NCBI GenBank assembly: GCA_032718475.1
Contig: JAUCBJ010002263.1
Location: 1-64,000 of the forward strand
Source of the DNA: Nemertoderma westbladi
Taxonomy: Eukaryota > Xenacoelomorpha > Nemertodermatida > Nemertodermatidae
DNA: 64,000 nucleotides
Direction: 5' to 3'
Shown: positions 34,251 through 45,405 of the stretch, one piece after another
Layout: every line of letters begins with the position of its first letter
Position numbering within the stretch: the stretch's first letter is position 1
Made by a program: the position numbers and the translations under genes
The notes under the pieces: model-generated
What the model saw: the letters and a program-made list of their open reading frames with translations, nothing else
Databases searched by the model: none
Told to the model about the DNA's origin: nothing

Positions 34251-34790
34251 CTCTTTAGGTACGATCTCACCCGCATTCGGTCCACTCATTTTAAACGAAT
34301 GATACGGATTTGTCAAAGGGTATCCGCCTTCTTGGTAACGTAGACTTTGGTGGTATGAGCATCGCGCTAATATCGGCTCGGGGTTCTCCGAGTTCAACCG
34401 CATAGGAATCGCGTTGTCTTGCTCACGCATACACGCTCCACATTTATAAAACAGTTTGTATATGGAGAACGCGTCCTTGGTCTCTGGATCCGCTCCTCGA
34501 GCGCGTCTATAAAGATGCATTCCTTCAAATTCGTCTCTGGCTGCAGGTAAGGGTTCATTTACCGTCAAGTATTGCAGCATATGATATAATCGGCGTATTT
34601 CGGTGTCTGGATCCTCGCAAATGTCGCTAGCGTCGCATAACGCGTCGTAAGGATATAACGCATTGAACTCCGCACGTAATTCCTCCGTTCTTTTGTTATA
34701 TGCGTCCAATCGTTGTCGTGTAACATTCGGGTCCGCCTTGGATTTAGCGAGCTTGGCTGTACTCCTAGCCATACTCTCCACTCCAAACAC
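34236..34790 (-). CDS. BEL-1 accessory N-terminal block
   Basis: A 184-codon minus-strand frame starting MFGVESMARSTAKLAKSK and carrying CGACMREQDNAIP plus a later CSYHQ. These four Cys/His residues could bind a metal, but no family is recognised. Codons 1-180 end at a potential donor (34,250), after which only VRSL and a stop follow. It may therefore be the first exon or first part of the large accessory protein downstream. It lies directly 3' (in sense) of the nested RLE element, which probably separated it from the pol end. Confidence 0.5.
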   Translation of the reverse strand: MFGVESMARSTAKLAKSKADPNVTRQRLDAYNKRTEELRAEFNALYPYDALCDASDICEDPDTEIRRLYHMLQYLTVNEPLPAARDEFEGMHLYRRARGADPETKDAFSIYKLFYKCGACMREQDNAIPMRLNSENPEPILARCSYHQSLRYQEGGYPLTNPYHSFKMSGPNAGEIVPKEVRSL

Positions 34791-34810
34791 ACTAAAGTTT
34801 TTAGCTCCAT

Positions 34811-35042
34811 AACGATTAAATGGCGCCTGGTGCTCTTGTTCCTTGACGTAACTCTTTATAAATCTTCTCCGCCATCATATACGCATATATAACCCCACAA
34901 TATTTATTACTATTAATGAATCAATCACAATTACAAACAATATTAACAAACAAACAATTGCACAGATACCCATCACCAAGATACAATGAAACTTTTAAAA
35001 TTTATTTGTAAGGAGCCCAAAATTTTGAGAATTTTTAGTTTA
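34811..35042 (-). other. Spacer between RLE element and accessory region
   Basis: AT-rich, no gene. The RLE element 3' UTR ends somewhere here; AAAATTTTGGGCTCC in sense is the last sequence that looks attached to it. Confidence 0.4.
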
Positions 35043-35049
35043 AAACGCT

Positions 35050-36240
35050 CTAGACGCTAGGTAGCCCAGCACCGTCATCCAGCCCTAGGCCGCTCCTCCA
35101 CTTCACCCTGGATCCCCGAAGGCAGTGGGTGGCGCCGCGGATGACCGCCAGCTGGATGCGGGTTCGAACCCAGCCCATGGTGACGCTGTAAGGACGCCCC
35201 CATGACCGATGCAGCCAGTCAGCCACCACGCGAAGCAGGTGATTTGCCTGAGGAGCGAGTACTCCGCAGCAGGACGCAACGAAAGGCGAAAAGTCACCTC
35301 TTCGAGCAGTAACTGCGTCCGCATAGAGCCGCCTCTTCTCGTCTTCGGCAGACACTAGTACTGACATCGGGGCGCGACCCACGTAAGACTCGGCGTCAAG
35401 GTTTACAACCCGGATGTCTATCAACGCCTGAGTCTGTGGGTTTAGTGCGCCCCGGATGCCCACGTCACACCGAAGACCAGCTGCTCCCTCCTCCCCCTGC
35501 TGCTCCCGGACTATCGGCTCACGCACCACGTTACGCGGTCCAAATGCGAGCGCGGCGAGATCCCCGAAAACATCCCGCAGTTCGTTATGGCGTTGGATGA
35601 CAAGGCCGCCTTTTTTACAATTTAAACCGTGGTTTAAATCAAAGGCGGCCCCACACCCATCGCACCTGCTCGGAACTGCCGCCAAGGGGCGACCATAGCG
35701 GATCGCCAGGGCGTCCCGGAACTCCTGTGGCGACAAGTCTAGGTGGTGGTCGGCTAGCGGAACAGCAGAAATCCACCCACTCGAGCGGAAATCGGCGGCA
35801 CACCGCACTGTCCGGCTGCGGCAGTCCGTTAACTCCTCTAGCGTGGATTCGAGGTCGACTTTCTCCCGCAACATCTGCTGTTCCCGACCCTCTTTCCGCG
35901 CTCGCTTCAGACAGTCCAGATGCTCCGAGTGTATGTATGAGCTCTTACCGAGTATGGCTGCCGCGAGGGAAGCGGTCCCCTTCTGTGAAACCGAGAAGGA
36001 CTGGGCAGCCTCGGACACCGGATTTCGCAGCCCGAGCCCAGCGTTGCGGGGGGACAGACCGAACAGTTTTCTCTCTTGGGAGGATACCTCACTTCCTAAG
36101 ATTGCCGGAAGAAACCGTTCGGTTATCGCCTCCTCCAGCACCTCGTATTCCTCACTACAGTCCGGGGTTACCCGTTGTAGGTAGGCCCACTCCCGCTGGA
36201 GGGAGCAGGCCATAGCCGCAAATGCGGCTTGGGGCTAGGC
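35050..36240 (-). CDS. C-terminal region with restriction-like endonuclease (RHNE family)
   Basis: Would nick the genomic target for insertion. Seen: CDGCGAAFDLNHGLNCKKGG, a CCHC-like metal site, directly followed by IQRHNELRDVFGDLA and REPIVRE. LRCDVGIRG and ALIDIRVVNLD follow as candidate PD-(D/E)XK strands, with a Trp/Arg-rich tail. The frame is offset from the RT: homologous sequence continues upstream as PQAAFAAMACSLQREWAYL, so one base was gained or lost near 36,235. An ATG at 36,213 opens the visible frame, but the natural protein should be a fusion with the RT. Confidence 0.7.
35604..35650 (-). repeat. Imperfect long palindrome in the RLE metal-site codons
   Basis: ATTTAAACC/GGTTTAAAT with a 2-base centre, inside GGCCGCCTTT/AAAGGCGGCC. 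It falls on codons for a conserved family motif, so it may be chance; the arms are nonetheless nearly perfect. Confidence 0.7.
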
Positions 36241-37754
36241 CTCTGCCATCTCAGCGCAAGACGATCAACAGAGTCGACCCACCCTGCTACCTTAGCCTGG
36301 ACATGGCCCCTCCTCTCTACAGCGCCGCCTATGTACCCGTTGAGGAATCGATGACCTGACACAATATTTATCGATTGGCCCGCAAAGACTCTATGAGCCT
36401 CCTCGACAAACTCTGGGGCTACTACGAGGTAGCATTTCTTTGGCTCCGGGAAGTATCCGAGAGTTGGTCCGAAACGCTGTAGCTCGATGAACCATTCGAG
36501 AACCAGCTCCAGTCTACCTCCCGCCCCTGAGTCATCCTCATACCAGTTCTGAACCAGTTGAGTATCCGGTGGTTTACGCAGGAGGTGAATGAAGGGGAGA
36601 ATCCCTGAAGAATACTCAAGCATAGCGAGAGGATCTCCCTGCGTGGTGCCCTCCTCACTGAATATCACCTCCTCGGTCCCGCGTATTGTTAGTATGCCAT
36701 GCCCCCGGTAACTATTGAACAGAAACAGGGAGCATCGAGGCCACAGCCGACGCGCATTCCACAGCGCGGCTGTCCGGTTTAGAGAGTTAAACGCGTTTGA
36801 CGCGTCTATGAGGAGAAACCCCCAGCCATCATCACTCCGTTGATCGAACAGATCTGCCATCGTGTGGACAGCGGCCTCCACCCCTGCTGATGTGCCGGCG
36901 GAGAGCTGTTCAGCGCCGCAGGTTGCCGTAATATCATCCCCCGTGGCTTCAGCCATTGAGCGACCGAGAATGCGACGCAAGCATTCCCCGATCCCGATCG
37001 GCCGAACTCCTGGGCATTTATCCAGGGCAATCAACCGACACGACATAAGGGCACGTGCGGACTCCCACGGTATAACTGTGTTGGCGAAGGACCGGGCGAT
37101 ATCGGCGATGGCGTCATGAAGGCGTTCGCTGTGGGCGCTGTATCTGAGTAAATAGTCGCCCCAGCGAGTTGAGTCTGAGCCCGCCGGGCCGGCTCCCCCA
37201 TGTAGTCGGCGAGCAGCAGACTCGACGTGGGAGGCCGTTATGTCAACATCGACACGGATTGGGAGTTCTTCATCTGGTTGAAGGAGAGATTCTGGGGGGG
37301 GGGGTTCGGAGGCGGGTGGATGCTTGGCTCTCAGGATATCGAGGACTTTGACATTTCCTCCTCCCATGTCGACTTCCTGGTTAGGGTCTAATAAACCGCC
37401 GCTCTCCCGACCGGTCACCCAGCGTACAGCGCTGCGTACCTTCCCTTCTAACATCAGACGAGTAAAAACTCGGATCGTGTGATCCTTGTCCTCGCCAGCC
37501 GGCTTGCTTCTCGCTCGCCGCCCTGAACTGAACTTGAGGGAGCAGCGCTCCGCCTCCTGTAGTAAGGCCTCCATATTCCCGGCCTTCCACATCTGTAATC
37601 TGCGGCTCAGAAGGCGCCGGATGTCCGCGGCCTTTGCAACTTTTGGGTCGCGGTGGAGGAGCAATGCGTCCAAAAGTATGATCCTATCCGAACGCGCGTT
37701 GGCTATGTTGTGGCGCAGCCCAGACACGAAGGCCGTCGCTTCCTCCGCCAGCAT
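36168..37754 (-). CDS. RLE-type element reverse transcriptase
   Basis: Copies the element RNA. Seen: ARSDRIILLDALLLHRDPKV and LSRRLQMWKAGNMEALLQEA near the start, VRPIGIGECLRRILGRSM (finger), FLLIDASNAFNSLNR (catalytic D, about residue 320), SEEGTTQGDPLAM and the active-site WYEDDSGAGG (in place of YADD). After these, a conserved GYFPEPKKCYLVV leads into SGHRFLNGYIGG. All RT blocks are intact. The frame ends at 36,168 because of the shift near 36,235. At the 5' side the frame is lost upstream of codon 1, so a second indel is likely. Codons are GC-rich compared with BEL-1. Confidence 0.8.
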   Translation of the reverse strand: MLAEEATAFVSGLRHNIANARSDRIILLDALLLHRDPKVAKAADIRRLLSRRLQMWKAGNMEALLQEAERCSLKFSSGRRARSKPAGEDKDHTIRVFTRLMLEGKVRSAVRWVTGRESGGLLDPNQEVDMGGGNVKVLDILRAKHPPASEPPPPESLLQPDEELPIRVDVDITASHVESAARRLHGGAGPAGSDSTRWGDYLLRYSAHSERLHDAIADIARSFANTVIPWESARALMSCRLIALDKCPGVRPIGIGECLRRILGRSMAEATGDDITATCGAEQLSAGTSAGVEAAVHTMADLFDQRSDDGWGFLLIDASNAFNSLNRTAALWNARRLWPRCSLFLFNSYRGHGILTIRGTEEVIFSEEGTTQGDPLAMLEYSSGILPFIHLLRKPPDTQLVQNWYEDDSGAGGRLELVLEWFIELQRFGPTLGYFPEPKKCYLVVAPEFVEEAHRVFAGQSINIVSGHRFLNGYIGGAVERRGHVQAKVAGWVDSVDRLALRWQRPSPKPHLRLWPAPSSGSGPTYNG

Positions 37755-37984
37755 CGCAACACGTCACGGCCCACTGCACCCCCTGGTAGTCTGTATTTGG
37801 AACCGCAGAGCTGAGTCGCCCGTCTCCACTGATGGAGCAGGCAGTCCGGCACGGCCCCCTTCCCTACCAGTGGGGCCCCATATGCCCTCGTCATTAGGTC
37901 ATGAGGGTCGGTGTTCCTTCGGGGCTCCCCACCTGTGCTCCACTGGTTGCTGAACACAGTTCCGTCCGTAGCAACTTGCGGCTG

Positions 37985-38835
37985 TCTCACGGTTTGCAAA
38001 CCAACAGGCGGACCCGTGGGTACAGACAAGCCAACAGACGGACATGTGGGGACAGACAATCTGACAGGCGGACCCGTGGGGACAGACAAACCGACAGGCG
38101 GACCCGTGGGGACAGACAAACCGACCGCCGGACCCATGGGGACAGACAAACCAGCAGGCAGACCCGCGGGGACAGACAAACCGACAGGCGGGCCCGTGGG
38201 GACAGACAAACCGGCAGGAGGAGCTGAGGGAACAGACAAATCGACAGGCGGACCCATGGGGACAGACAACCCGCCAGGCGGACCAGTGGGGACAGGCAAA
38301 CCGACAGGCGTACCCGTGGCGACAGACAGACCGACAGGTGGACCCGTGGGGACAGACGATCCAACAGGCGGACCGGGTGGGACAGACCCGAACCCGTGGG
38401 GACAGACTGGCCGACAGGCGAACCCGTGGCAACAGACAAACCGACAGGCGGACCCGTGGGGATAGACAATGCGACGGGCGGACCCGTGGGGACAGACGAA
38501 CCGACAGGTGAACCCGTGGGGACAGACAAGCCGACAGGCAGACCCGAGGGGACAGACAAACCGACCGCCGGACCCGTGGGGACAGACAAAACAACAGGCG
38601 GACATGTGGGGAGGGACAAGCCGACAGACGGACCCGTGGGGACAGACAAACCGACCAGCGGACCCGTGGGAACAGACAAGCCGACAGGCGGACCCGTGGG
38701 GAGAGACAAACCGACAGGCGGACCCGTGGGGACATACAAACCGACGGGCGGACCGGTGGGGGTGGACAGACCGACGGGCGGACCCGTGGGGACAGACAAA
38801 CCGACCACCGGGACCGACATACTGACACGGTATGG
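37985..38835 (-). repeat. 30-bp coding minisatellite, about 28 units
   Basis: The unit on the plus strand is CAAACCGACAGGCGGACCCG plus TGGGGACAGA. Because 30 is a multiple of three, each frame repeats a decapeptide: GPPVGLSVPT, FVCPHGSACR or VCLSPRVRLS in sense. All six frames are essentially open for 850 bp. It lies between the Cys-rich start and the RT of the RLE element and probably encodes a flexible linker. Which frame is used cannot be told. Confidence 0.9.
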
Positions 38836-39168
38836 GGAACGGCGTGTCACCAACGTGTCGCTCAGCGAGTGAAAAGAACAATCGCTGTCGGACCGGTCCG
38901 ACAATGTATCGTCATGGGAGTCGTCCCCCCTCCCCAACTCAGAAGGAAGCGGCTGGGAAAAGGACGTAATCGCTGACGCCGGCCCGTCTCGTTGTCCATC
39001 AATGATCGGGGTGGGTTGAGGGGTTGTCGGCGAACCGACTCCGCCGTTCAGGCACCGTCTCCGCTTGCCGGGAATGCAGTCCCAGCATTCTCGGCCTGCC
39101 CTTACGCAGGGGCACCACGCACCGCGCTTGCAAGTGCCGTTAATACCGCATCCGCAGCATGAGGGCAT
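38836..39168 (-). CDS. RLE element N-terminal cysteine-rich domain
   Basis: Begins MPSCCGCGINGTCKRGAWCP and continues CVRAGRECWDCIPGKRRRCL. The spacing CxCGxxGxC, CxCVxAGRxCxxC is the pattern I know at the start of this RT family, likely a nucleic-acid-binding zinc cluster. After it comes a Ser/Asp-rich linker, then the 30-bp array in the same frame. The start ATG at 39,168 is plausible; an upstream frame to 39,338 exists but shows nothing. Confidence 0.65.
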
Positions 39169-39370
39169 CCCTGTGCTGGTCGATCGCTAACAGTGTCCGC
39201 AAGCCACAAACGTTCTGGGTTGTCAGCAATGTCAAACGCCGTAATGGTGGCCTCCTCAGTTTGGCGCCAGGCAGTCTGGCTGTCGGCACTATCAAAGGTG
39301 CTATACTGACCTACAGCATATACGCAGCAGATACGCATATATATGGTTACATATCGTTACGTTTCTACTA

Positions 39371-40063
39371 GATGAAGCACAAAATAGAGGTTAGATGTGA
39401 GGTGACTTAGAGTTTGTCGGCTTTGGCTCAACTTTGCTCTAAACCCCAACCCATTTGCCTAATGACTTCGGGTTCGCGTGATTTCGCACTGGCTCCTAAT
39501 CCAAAAAAATGTGCCGATAAAAATCGAATTCCGGGTAAACTAGCCGCGAGTCTAAAATACTCACCTTTTAATTTCCCAAACTACATTCCCAAAAGAAAAA
39601 TAATGCAGTCGAGAGTTAATTCGGTCTAAATAATAGTAGACACGACTACGTAGAACAAGGCCGGTTTTCTTTTCCAAAAAAAAGTTTATCGGTAGGCTCG
39701 CCAGCCTTCCATCCGCTCTTGTCCTCCCCAATTTTAATTTTATCTAGCTGTATTCTAGAATTCGCATTCACTGGAGAATCGTTTTTCTTAAATTTAAATC
39801 CAACTAAATGGATTTGTCTAATAAATTTTGAAAAATTGTCTCACTTGTGGGTTCCAAGTGGAATTCCATTCCTACTGTACACACAATCCCGCTCCTATGT
39901 GATATATAAGGGTACTACCCTCCATGTTCACATATAAAGACAATGGAATTCTACCGCTGTCTCTATCTACAGTGAAGAGGATTACAAATGCACATACAGT
40001 AATACAAATACTAAATTACTAAAATACGGTAGGTCTATGTGGCGGCCAACAAAGGTCCCACAT
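39371..40063 (-). other. Non-coding sequence after BEL-1 pol
   Basis: The part next to pol (about 39,900-40,063) matches the sequence after BEL-2 pol (63,885-64,000), including ATGTGAACATnGAGGGTAGT, so it is a conserved part of the element. The rest is AT-rich, with one 20-bp palindrome at 39,691. Confidence 0.6.
39691..39710 (-). repeat. 20-bp BEL palindrome (non-coding copy)
   Basis: Sense GGAAGGCTGGCGAGCCTACC. The only clear copy outside an obvious open frame, with the same sense orientation as all others. Confidence 0.9.
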
Positions 40064-43000
40064 CTATTTACTAATATTGGGTGGAGATTTGTAGTCTCCT
40101 GTCTCGTTTCTAGTCTCCTCAAGGAGCACGAGACGTTGTACAGGTCTGTCTACAGTACGTCCGTCGATAGTCCTTACAGTAACTGTCCTCACTACACCAG
40201 ATGTAGGGTGCGTGGTCAAAATGACTCCAGTCAGCCAAAACCGTCTTTTCAGATTGGCTTCAGCCAATAAAACATGGTCACCACGTCTTAAACATCGGGT
40301 ATTGAGATACCAAGAGGTTCTGGTCGAAATAGAGGGCAAATAATATTTCTGCCATATTTCCCAGAATTTATTTGCAAGCAATTGAGTGGTTTTCCAAGCT
40401 TTGTTGCCGTATCCGTCGCTATCAACGGGTACCGAAAAGGGCAACAATGTCGTCGGCGCCTGCATAAGCAGGTGCGCTGGTGTCAAGGCAAACAGTGCGT
40501 CGTTATTGTCTGGGATCAAAGCGATCGGTCTAGTGTTCAAAATCGCTTCGATTTCTATTAACAACGTCGTCAGTTGGTCGTCTGTCAGTATGTGTTGCGT
40601 CGGTACGACTTTAGCCATAGCTGTCTTAATTGAGCCAATCAGTCTTTCCCAAACGCCGCCTCTCCACGGACTGTCTGGAGTGTTGAAATACCAAACAATA
40701 CGGTGAGGATGTAGTTCCTCGGAAATCTGGTTTGGTCCAACTTTCTCAAAGCTCTGGTTATCTCGTTCCGTGCACCCACAAAGTTTGTCCCTTGGTCGCA
40801 GTAAATGGATTTGACCAATCCACGTCTAGCGATAAATCGCCGTAAGGCTAGAATAAAGGCATTGGTGGTCCAATCTGTCACTCGCTCTATATGGACAGCT
40901 CTGCTGGCCATGCAAGTGAAGATCAATCCCCAACGTTTTACCTGTACCATTCCGCGTTTCGCGATTATGGGTCCAAAACAGTCTATCCCTGTCTCAGTGA
41001 AAGGGGGTCTAAATGCCTGTAATCTTGCTAGTGGTAGTTCACTCATTTCTTGGTGTCCTATCCTCGCGTGCACCTTCTTACAAATCATACAGTTCCGTGT
41101 TACCGAACTCAGTGCCTTACTAGGTCTAATCAGTACAAACCTCGAGCGTAAGTGTGATAGACAGTGGTGTCTACCCACGTGTTTGAGTTGTACATGTGCG
41201 TCCAGTATCATAGCGCGCTGTAATTCATGGTGTTGCGGTATGATGATAGGATACCTAAAGTCTAGTGCAAAGTCGATGTTTTGGAGTCTGGACTTGTGAC
41301 AAAGTAAGCCCCGGTAAATAATCGGACTCCAACTCAAAATCGGTGAAGACTTAATCTGTTTACCTTGGTTGATCGCTGTGAACTCTCGTGCGAAATATCG
41401 CAATTGATAATGTCTAATGATATCAACTTCACAATGGCCAACTTCCTTTAAGGTAAGTCTTCTAGGAAAGTCGCGTTTGCCTCTGGCATATTGTCTCAAA
41501 CGTTTGAGCCATGCTAACTTGCGGCACGCGTCAGTCCATGATCTAGTTAGGTTTACTATCCGGTCAACGTAAGTGTTAGTGACGTCATCAGGTAAGGTAT
41601 AGTCGTATTGTGGATACTTGTCTGGACTTGGTAGGCCCACGGGCCTTCTGGTAGGTTTGTCTGAGTCCCCAAGTACGTCAATCTTTACGGTCTTACCTTT
41701 ACCGTCCGCACCTAATGTGTCGACTGGCAGTAACGGTTTCAACTCTACAGTGTCAGTGTGTTCCTGTGAGCCTGTAAGCTTCCTAACCTTAGTCACACGT
41801 TTACCTGTAGGTGGTAAGTCAAGTACCTTCTTTGAGCGGAGTGTGATCGCTGTGGCCACACCTTTGTCGTCCAAAGAAGTCAAATTCGGTAAGTCTCTAA
41901 ATTTCCGCTCCAATGGGTCTTCTAGTGGAGTGTCTAGTAGACAGTCTGGTGAAGCGTCCGGTGAACAGTCTGGTGAGACGTCTGGTGAGGCATAGCGCGG
42001 AACTTCCAGCGAAATGTCTTGTCGTCGGTCCCAAGGTCTGTCTGGCGTAACTTCTAGCAGAAAGTCTGGTCCAAAGTCTGGTGGACAGTCTGTCGAGATG
42101 TCTGGTGGAAAGTCTGGTGAGACGTCTGGTAGACATTCTGTCGAGAGTTCCATCAAACAGTCTGGCGAACAATCCGGAGAACAATCTGGTGTCACTTCTG
42201 GTGAATAATCTGGCGAGTAATCTGGTGAACAATCCGGCGAAACGTCTGGTGAAATCTCCCGCGGAACATCCGGCGAAAGATTCGTACAAGCGTCTGGTCG
42301 AGTGTCTGGTGAGACGTCTGGCATAATGTCAGGTCTGGCGTCCAGGTCATCAGATTTCGTCCGTCCTTGTTTCCTCTTGACCTTGGCGTTGGCTTTCGCT
42401 TTGGACTTGACAACCTTGTCGATTTTTATCTCGGCACCCTCTGGTATGGTGTTGGTTGTCGCGTCGAATAACGGTGGCCATTCGTCTGATGGTCGCTGTA
42501 GGAACTCGGGTCCTCTAAACCAAAAGGATTTATTGTCCGGTTTACAAAAGTCAAGCGGTTGCATCCCCCGTGACGCGATGTCAGCTGGGTTCAGCTTCCC
42601 TGGACAGTGACGCCAATCTTGTTTGAGCGACCGGTCTAATATTTCAGCCCGTCTGTTGGCTACGAAAGTCTTGAACTCAAATGCTTCGTTGTTTATGTAC
42701 CAAAGTACCAACGTCGCATCCGTCCAATATGTGACCTTTAAGTTAGCCTCCAGCTCGCGTTGAACTAGACTGACAATATCGGTGGATATCGTCCCGGCTC
42801 GCAGCTCCCCACAAGGTACAGTCATATACTTCAATGGCATTGTTCTAGCTCTTGAAGTAACGAGAGACACTTCGTAGCTGTCCGATGTCACTTGTCGTCT
42901 AAGGTACAAAGTAACCCCCAATCCATCCTTGCTAGCGTCACTAAAGCTGTGAAGCTCTAAATCGGCTGGAAAGGTGGTTTGCAAAGGAAAGTATACCCTC

Positions 43001-45405
43001 GGTATGGTATAGTCTTGTAGGAAAGTCAGTTGGGCTTCCCAGTCCCTCCATCGCTCAGCTAACTTTTCTGGGATGGGATCGTCCCATTCCAATCCGGCTT
43101 GCCAAATGCTGCGGAGTATGATCCTAGCATGTAGGATCACTGGACTAATGAAACACAATGGGTCATACAATCGACTCATGGTCGATAAGCAAGTCCTCTT
43201 AGTGAGAGGTCTAGTCTGGTCGTTGGACCTTACACGTACCCTAAAATTGTCGGTGTTAGGGTCCCAAATAAGTCCTAATACTTTGGTCGTCGGCAGAGGT
43301 TCTAGGTCTAAGTCTAAGTCACCTCCGCTGCGATCCGTCGGGTCAAATGAGTTCACCAGTTTGGGTTCGTTGGAAGCGAACTTCGTCAGGTGGAATCCGC
43401 CCTCAGCGAGACAATCTTGGAGTTGGTGTGCTACGGTTGTAACGCGCTCCAAGGTGTCACAACTCTTGAGGCCGTCATCCACGTAGAAATCTCGTTCCAC
43501 TGTCCGAACTACTTCTGGGTCAAATTGGTCTCGTCTGTCCAATGCGGTCTGCTTTAAGGCGTACATGGTGCAGTTGGGGCTGTCCCTGGCTCCGAAGACT
43601 CTTACCTGCATTTGGTAAGTTTCTGGCGGAAGTTCTAAATTTCCGTCCGGATACCAAAGAAACCTCAAGCTGTCCCTGTCCCGCTCCAAAGCCTTAACCT
43701 GGTGAAACATGGCCTCTACGTCACAGGTGAAAGCCACTTTGCGTTGTCTAAAACGCATTAGGACTCCCATGAGGTAATTGTTCATATTCGGCCCGTCCAT
43801 CAGTTCGCTGTTCATAGACATCCCTTGGTAAAGCGCGGCGCAGTCGTTGACTACACGCACCTTGCCAGGTTTGTCCGGGTGTCGAACAAAATGATGTGGC
43901 AGGTAATATGTCTGGTCTGTGGTTACCTCGGGATTTAACATCCTAATGGCGTATCCCCTTTGGAGATACGTCTGAAGTTGTGCATTGTATTGCATATGGG
44001 CCGTCTCGTCTCGCAACAATCGCTGCCTTATTGATTTGAGTCGCCTCAAAGCAAGCGGGTAATTGTTAACGAGTTTAGGTTGTCCATTGCGCCACAACAT
44101 ACCAACCTCATAGTGGCCATTCGCGGTCTGGCGAATGGTATCTCTCATAATATTTAATGACCGTTTTTCCTGTTCTGAAATAGCGGTCTCGTAACTACCG
44201 GGTTCTGCTGAGTCCTGTTCCAACCATTGAATGGTCCGTTCAGTCAGCAGTCGGTCTAGCGCTGCTTGCACTGCGCCATGGTCCTCGTGCACGTCTTCGT
44301 CCGCTGCGGTGGCTAGTGTCAATGCGTCTGGTAGGCTCGCAAGCCTTCCGGTGTCACTCGTCGGCGTCGAATCGTCGTGCGGCGGTTTGACAACTTCTTG
44401 ATCTATCGGTAGGCTTGCAAGCCTTCCAAGATCAACGACCGGTGTCGAAGCCTGGTGGGTGGGGTCAATGACCTTTGGATTTTTCGGTAGGCTCGCAAGC
44501 CTTCCAAAATCCTCGTTCATCGAGTCATCCACAGCAACAACCCTTTGGTCTTCGGTAGTCAATACAACCTGGTTTACTGCAAGTAGTTGTAAGTCAGAGG
44601 TCCATGTGGTCGTGTCCAGATCAGTTACGTCAGTATCGGTGGCGTCTGCGTTAGCGACACAAGTCTGTCGTAGTGCCGTCCGTACAATTGGACCACGGGA
44701 GTGTGAAGGAGAGTTATCTATCGTAGTAGTCAATAAACTACATGTACTCAAAACATCGTCCTCCTGGTCACTTACCTCTAGTGAACGTATTGGTGCTCTA
44801 GTATACCAACCTATGGGAGTTCTACATGCGTAGGGGTTGCCCGCTGTAATAACAGATGGGCGTGTCTCCCATACCTGATGTAAGTTAAACTGGTCTGTCC
44901 CAATTAACATCGCAATGGAACGATAATTAACAGGACATTCTGGTATTCCAAGGTGTCGGAAATACTTACGATCTTCCGGTGATTGCTCTGGCACAGGGCC
45001 GAGCAAGTTACTAAAGTCCTTCGTAGCTGCAAAGGTCAAATTTCTTACCGGAAGTAACGAGCGCTCCTCCTTGCTGTGTTCCGCTTTGGAAAGAAGAGTG
45101 TCTAAGGTTAGTTTTACTCTTGTCACAGGAATCGCTCGCTTACCATGCATGCTGCTTACAGTGTACTGAGCAGTCTTACCTTTACTCATGTCCGTAACCA
45201 CGTCGGCTACTTGTTCGTCGACATAACTGTGTGATGACGTAGAGTCTAAGATAGCGTATATACGCTTGCTCCCTCGGGTTCCGGTAATCTTTATAGGAAT
45301 CACGCTAAACCCTTTCAATTGGTTCTGTGTGAGGAGCGTTACCGATGGTTGTTCCTCACCTGCATGCACGTAGAAAGTGACGTCTTCCTCCTCGTCCTCG
45401 TCCGA
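40064..45405 (-). CDS. BEL-1 pol: protease, RT, RNase H, integrase (one frameshift)
   Basis: Polyprotein for cutting, reverse transcription and integration. In sense from 45,405: protease with AILDSTSSHSYVDE (catalytic D near 45,250), RT with KVRVVNDCA and the active-site FYVDDGLKSCD (near 43,480), and RNase H/A17 segment ELHSFSDASKDGLG (near 42,960). A Pro/Asp/Ser-rich spacer with SPDCSPD repeats (about 41,935-42,330) comes next. The integrase follows, with HHCC zinc residues (HVGRHHCLSHL, CMICKKVH), TGIDCFGPI and YCDQGTNFVGA (DDE), and a DUF5641-like tail FWLTGVILTTHP ending NISK at 40,064. A one-base loss near 40,731-40,738 shifts the frame, so the open frame stops at 40,639 and the tail lies in another frame. 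The pol frame is the same as gag, separated by TGA at 45,408. Confidence 0.9.
41630..41649 (-). repeat. Variant palindrome with different core
   Basis: Sense AGAAGGCCCGTGGGCCTACC, read RRPVGLP. The outer arms GAAGGC/GCCTACC are those of the 20-bp family; the centre is CCGTGG instead of TTGCGA. At the same position BEL-2 has GGCGGACCCGTGGGCCC (62,296-62,312). Confidence 0.7.
44330..44349 (-). repeat. 20-bp BEL palindrome, unit 1 of 3
   Basis: Sense GGAAGGCTTGCGAGCCTACC, read GRLASLP. Part of a 78-bp in-frame tandem repeat between protease and RT. Confidence 0.95.
44408..44427 (-). repeat. 20-bp BEL palindrome, unit 2 of 3
   Basis: Sense GGAAGGCTTGCAAGCCTACC, a perfect 14-base palindrome core, read GRLASLP. 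Confidence 0.95.
44486..44505 (-). repeat. 20-bp BEL palindrome, unit 3 of 3
   Basis: Sense GGAAGGCTTGCGAGCCTACC, read GRLASLP. Spacing to the previous units is exactly 78 bp each. Confidence 0.95.

Larger units (their letters stand above)
35000..39370 (-). mobile_element. RLE-type non-LTR retroelement nested in BEL-1
   Basis: In sense order: a cysteine-rich N-terminal segment, a 30-bp coding minisatellite, an RT, and a C-terminal region with RHNE and a nuclease-like DIRV motif. This order matches a retroelement family I know from cnidarians and fish in which the RT is followed by a restriction-like endonuclease. Both ends are approximate, and no target duplication or poly(A) tail was identified. 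It lies in the same orientation as BEL-1, between pol and the accessory region. Confidence 0.7.

Noticed and set aside
35604-35650. Another inserted palindrome in the RLE endonuclease
   Set aside because: It covers codons for a motif conserved in the family (HGLNCKKGG), so it is not an insertion; a chance or codon-driven palindrome.
37985-38835. Plus-strand proteins with GGPVGTDKPT or GQTNRQADPW repeats
   Set aside because: Six-frame openness is a result of the 30-bp period; the flanking Cys-rich and RT domains are on the minus strand.
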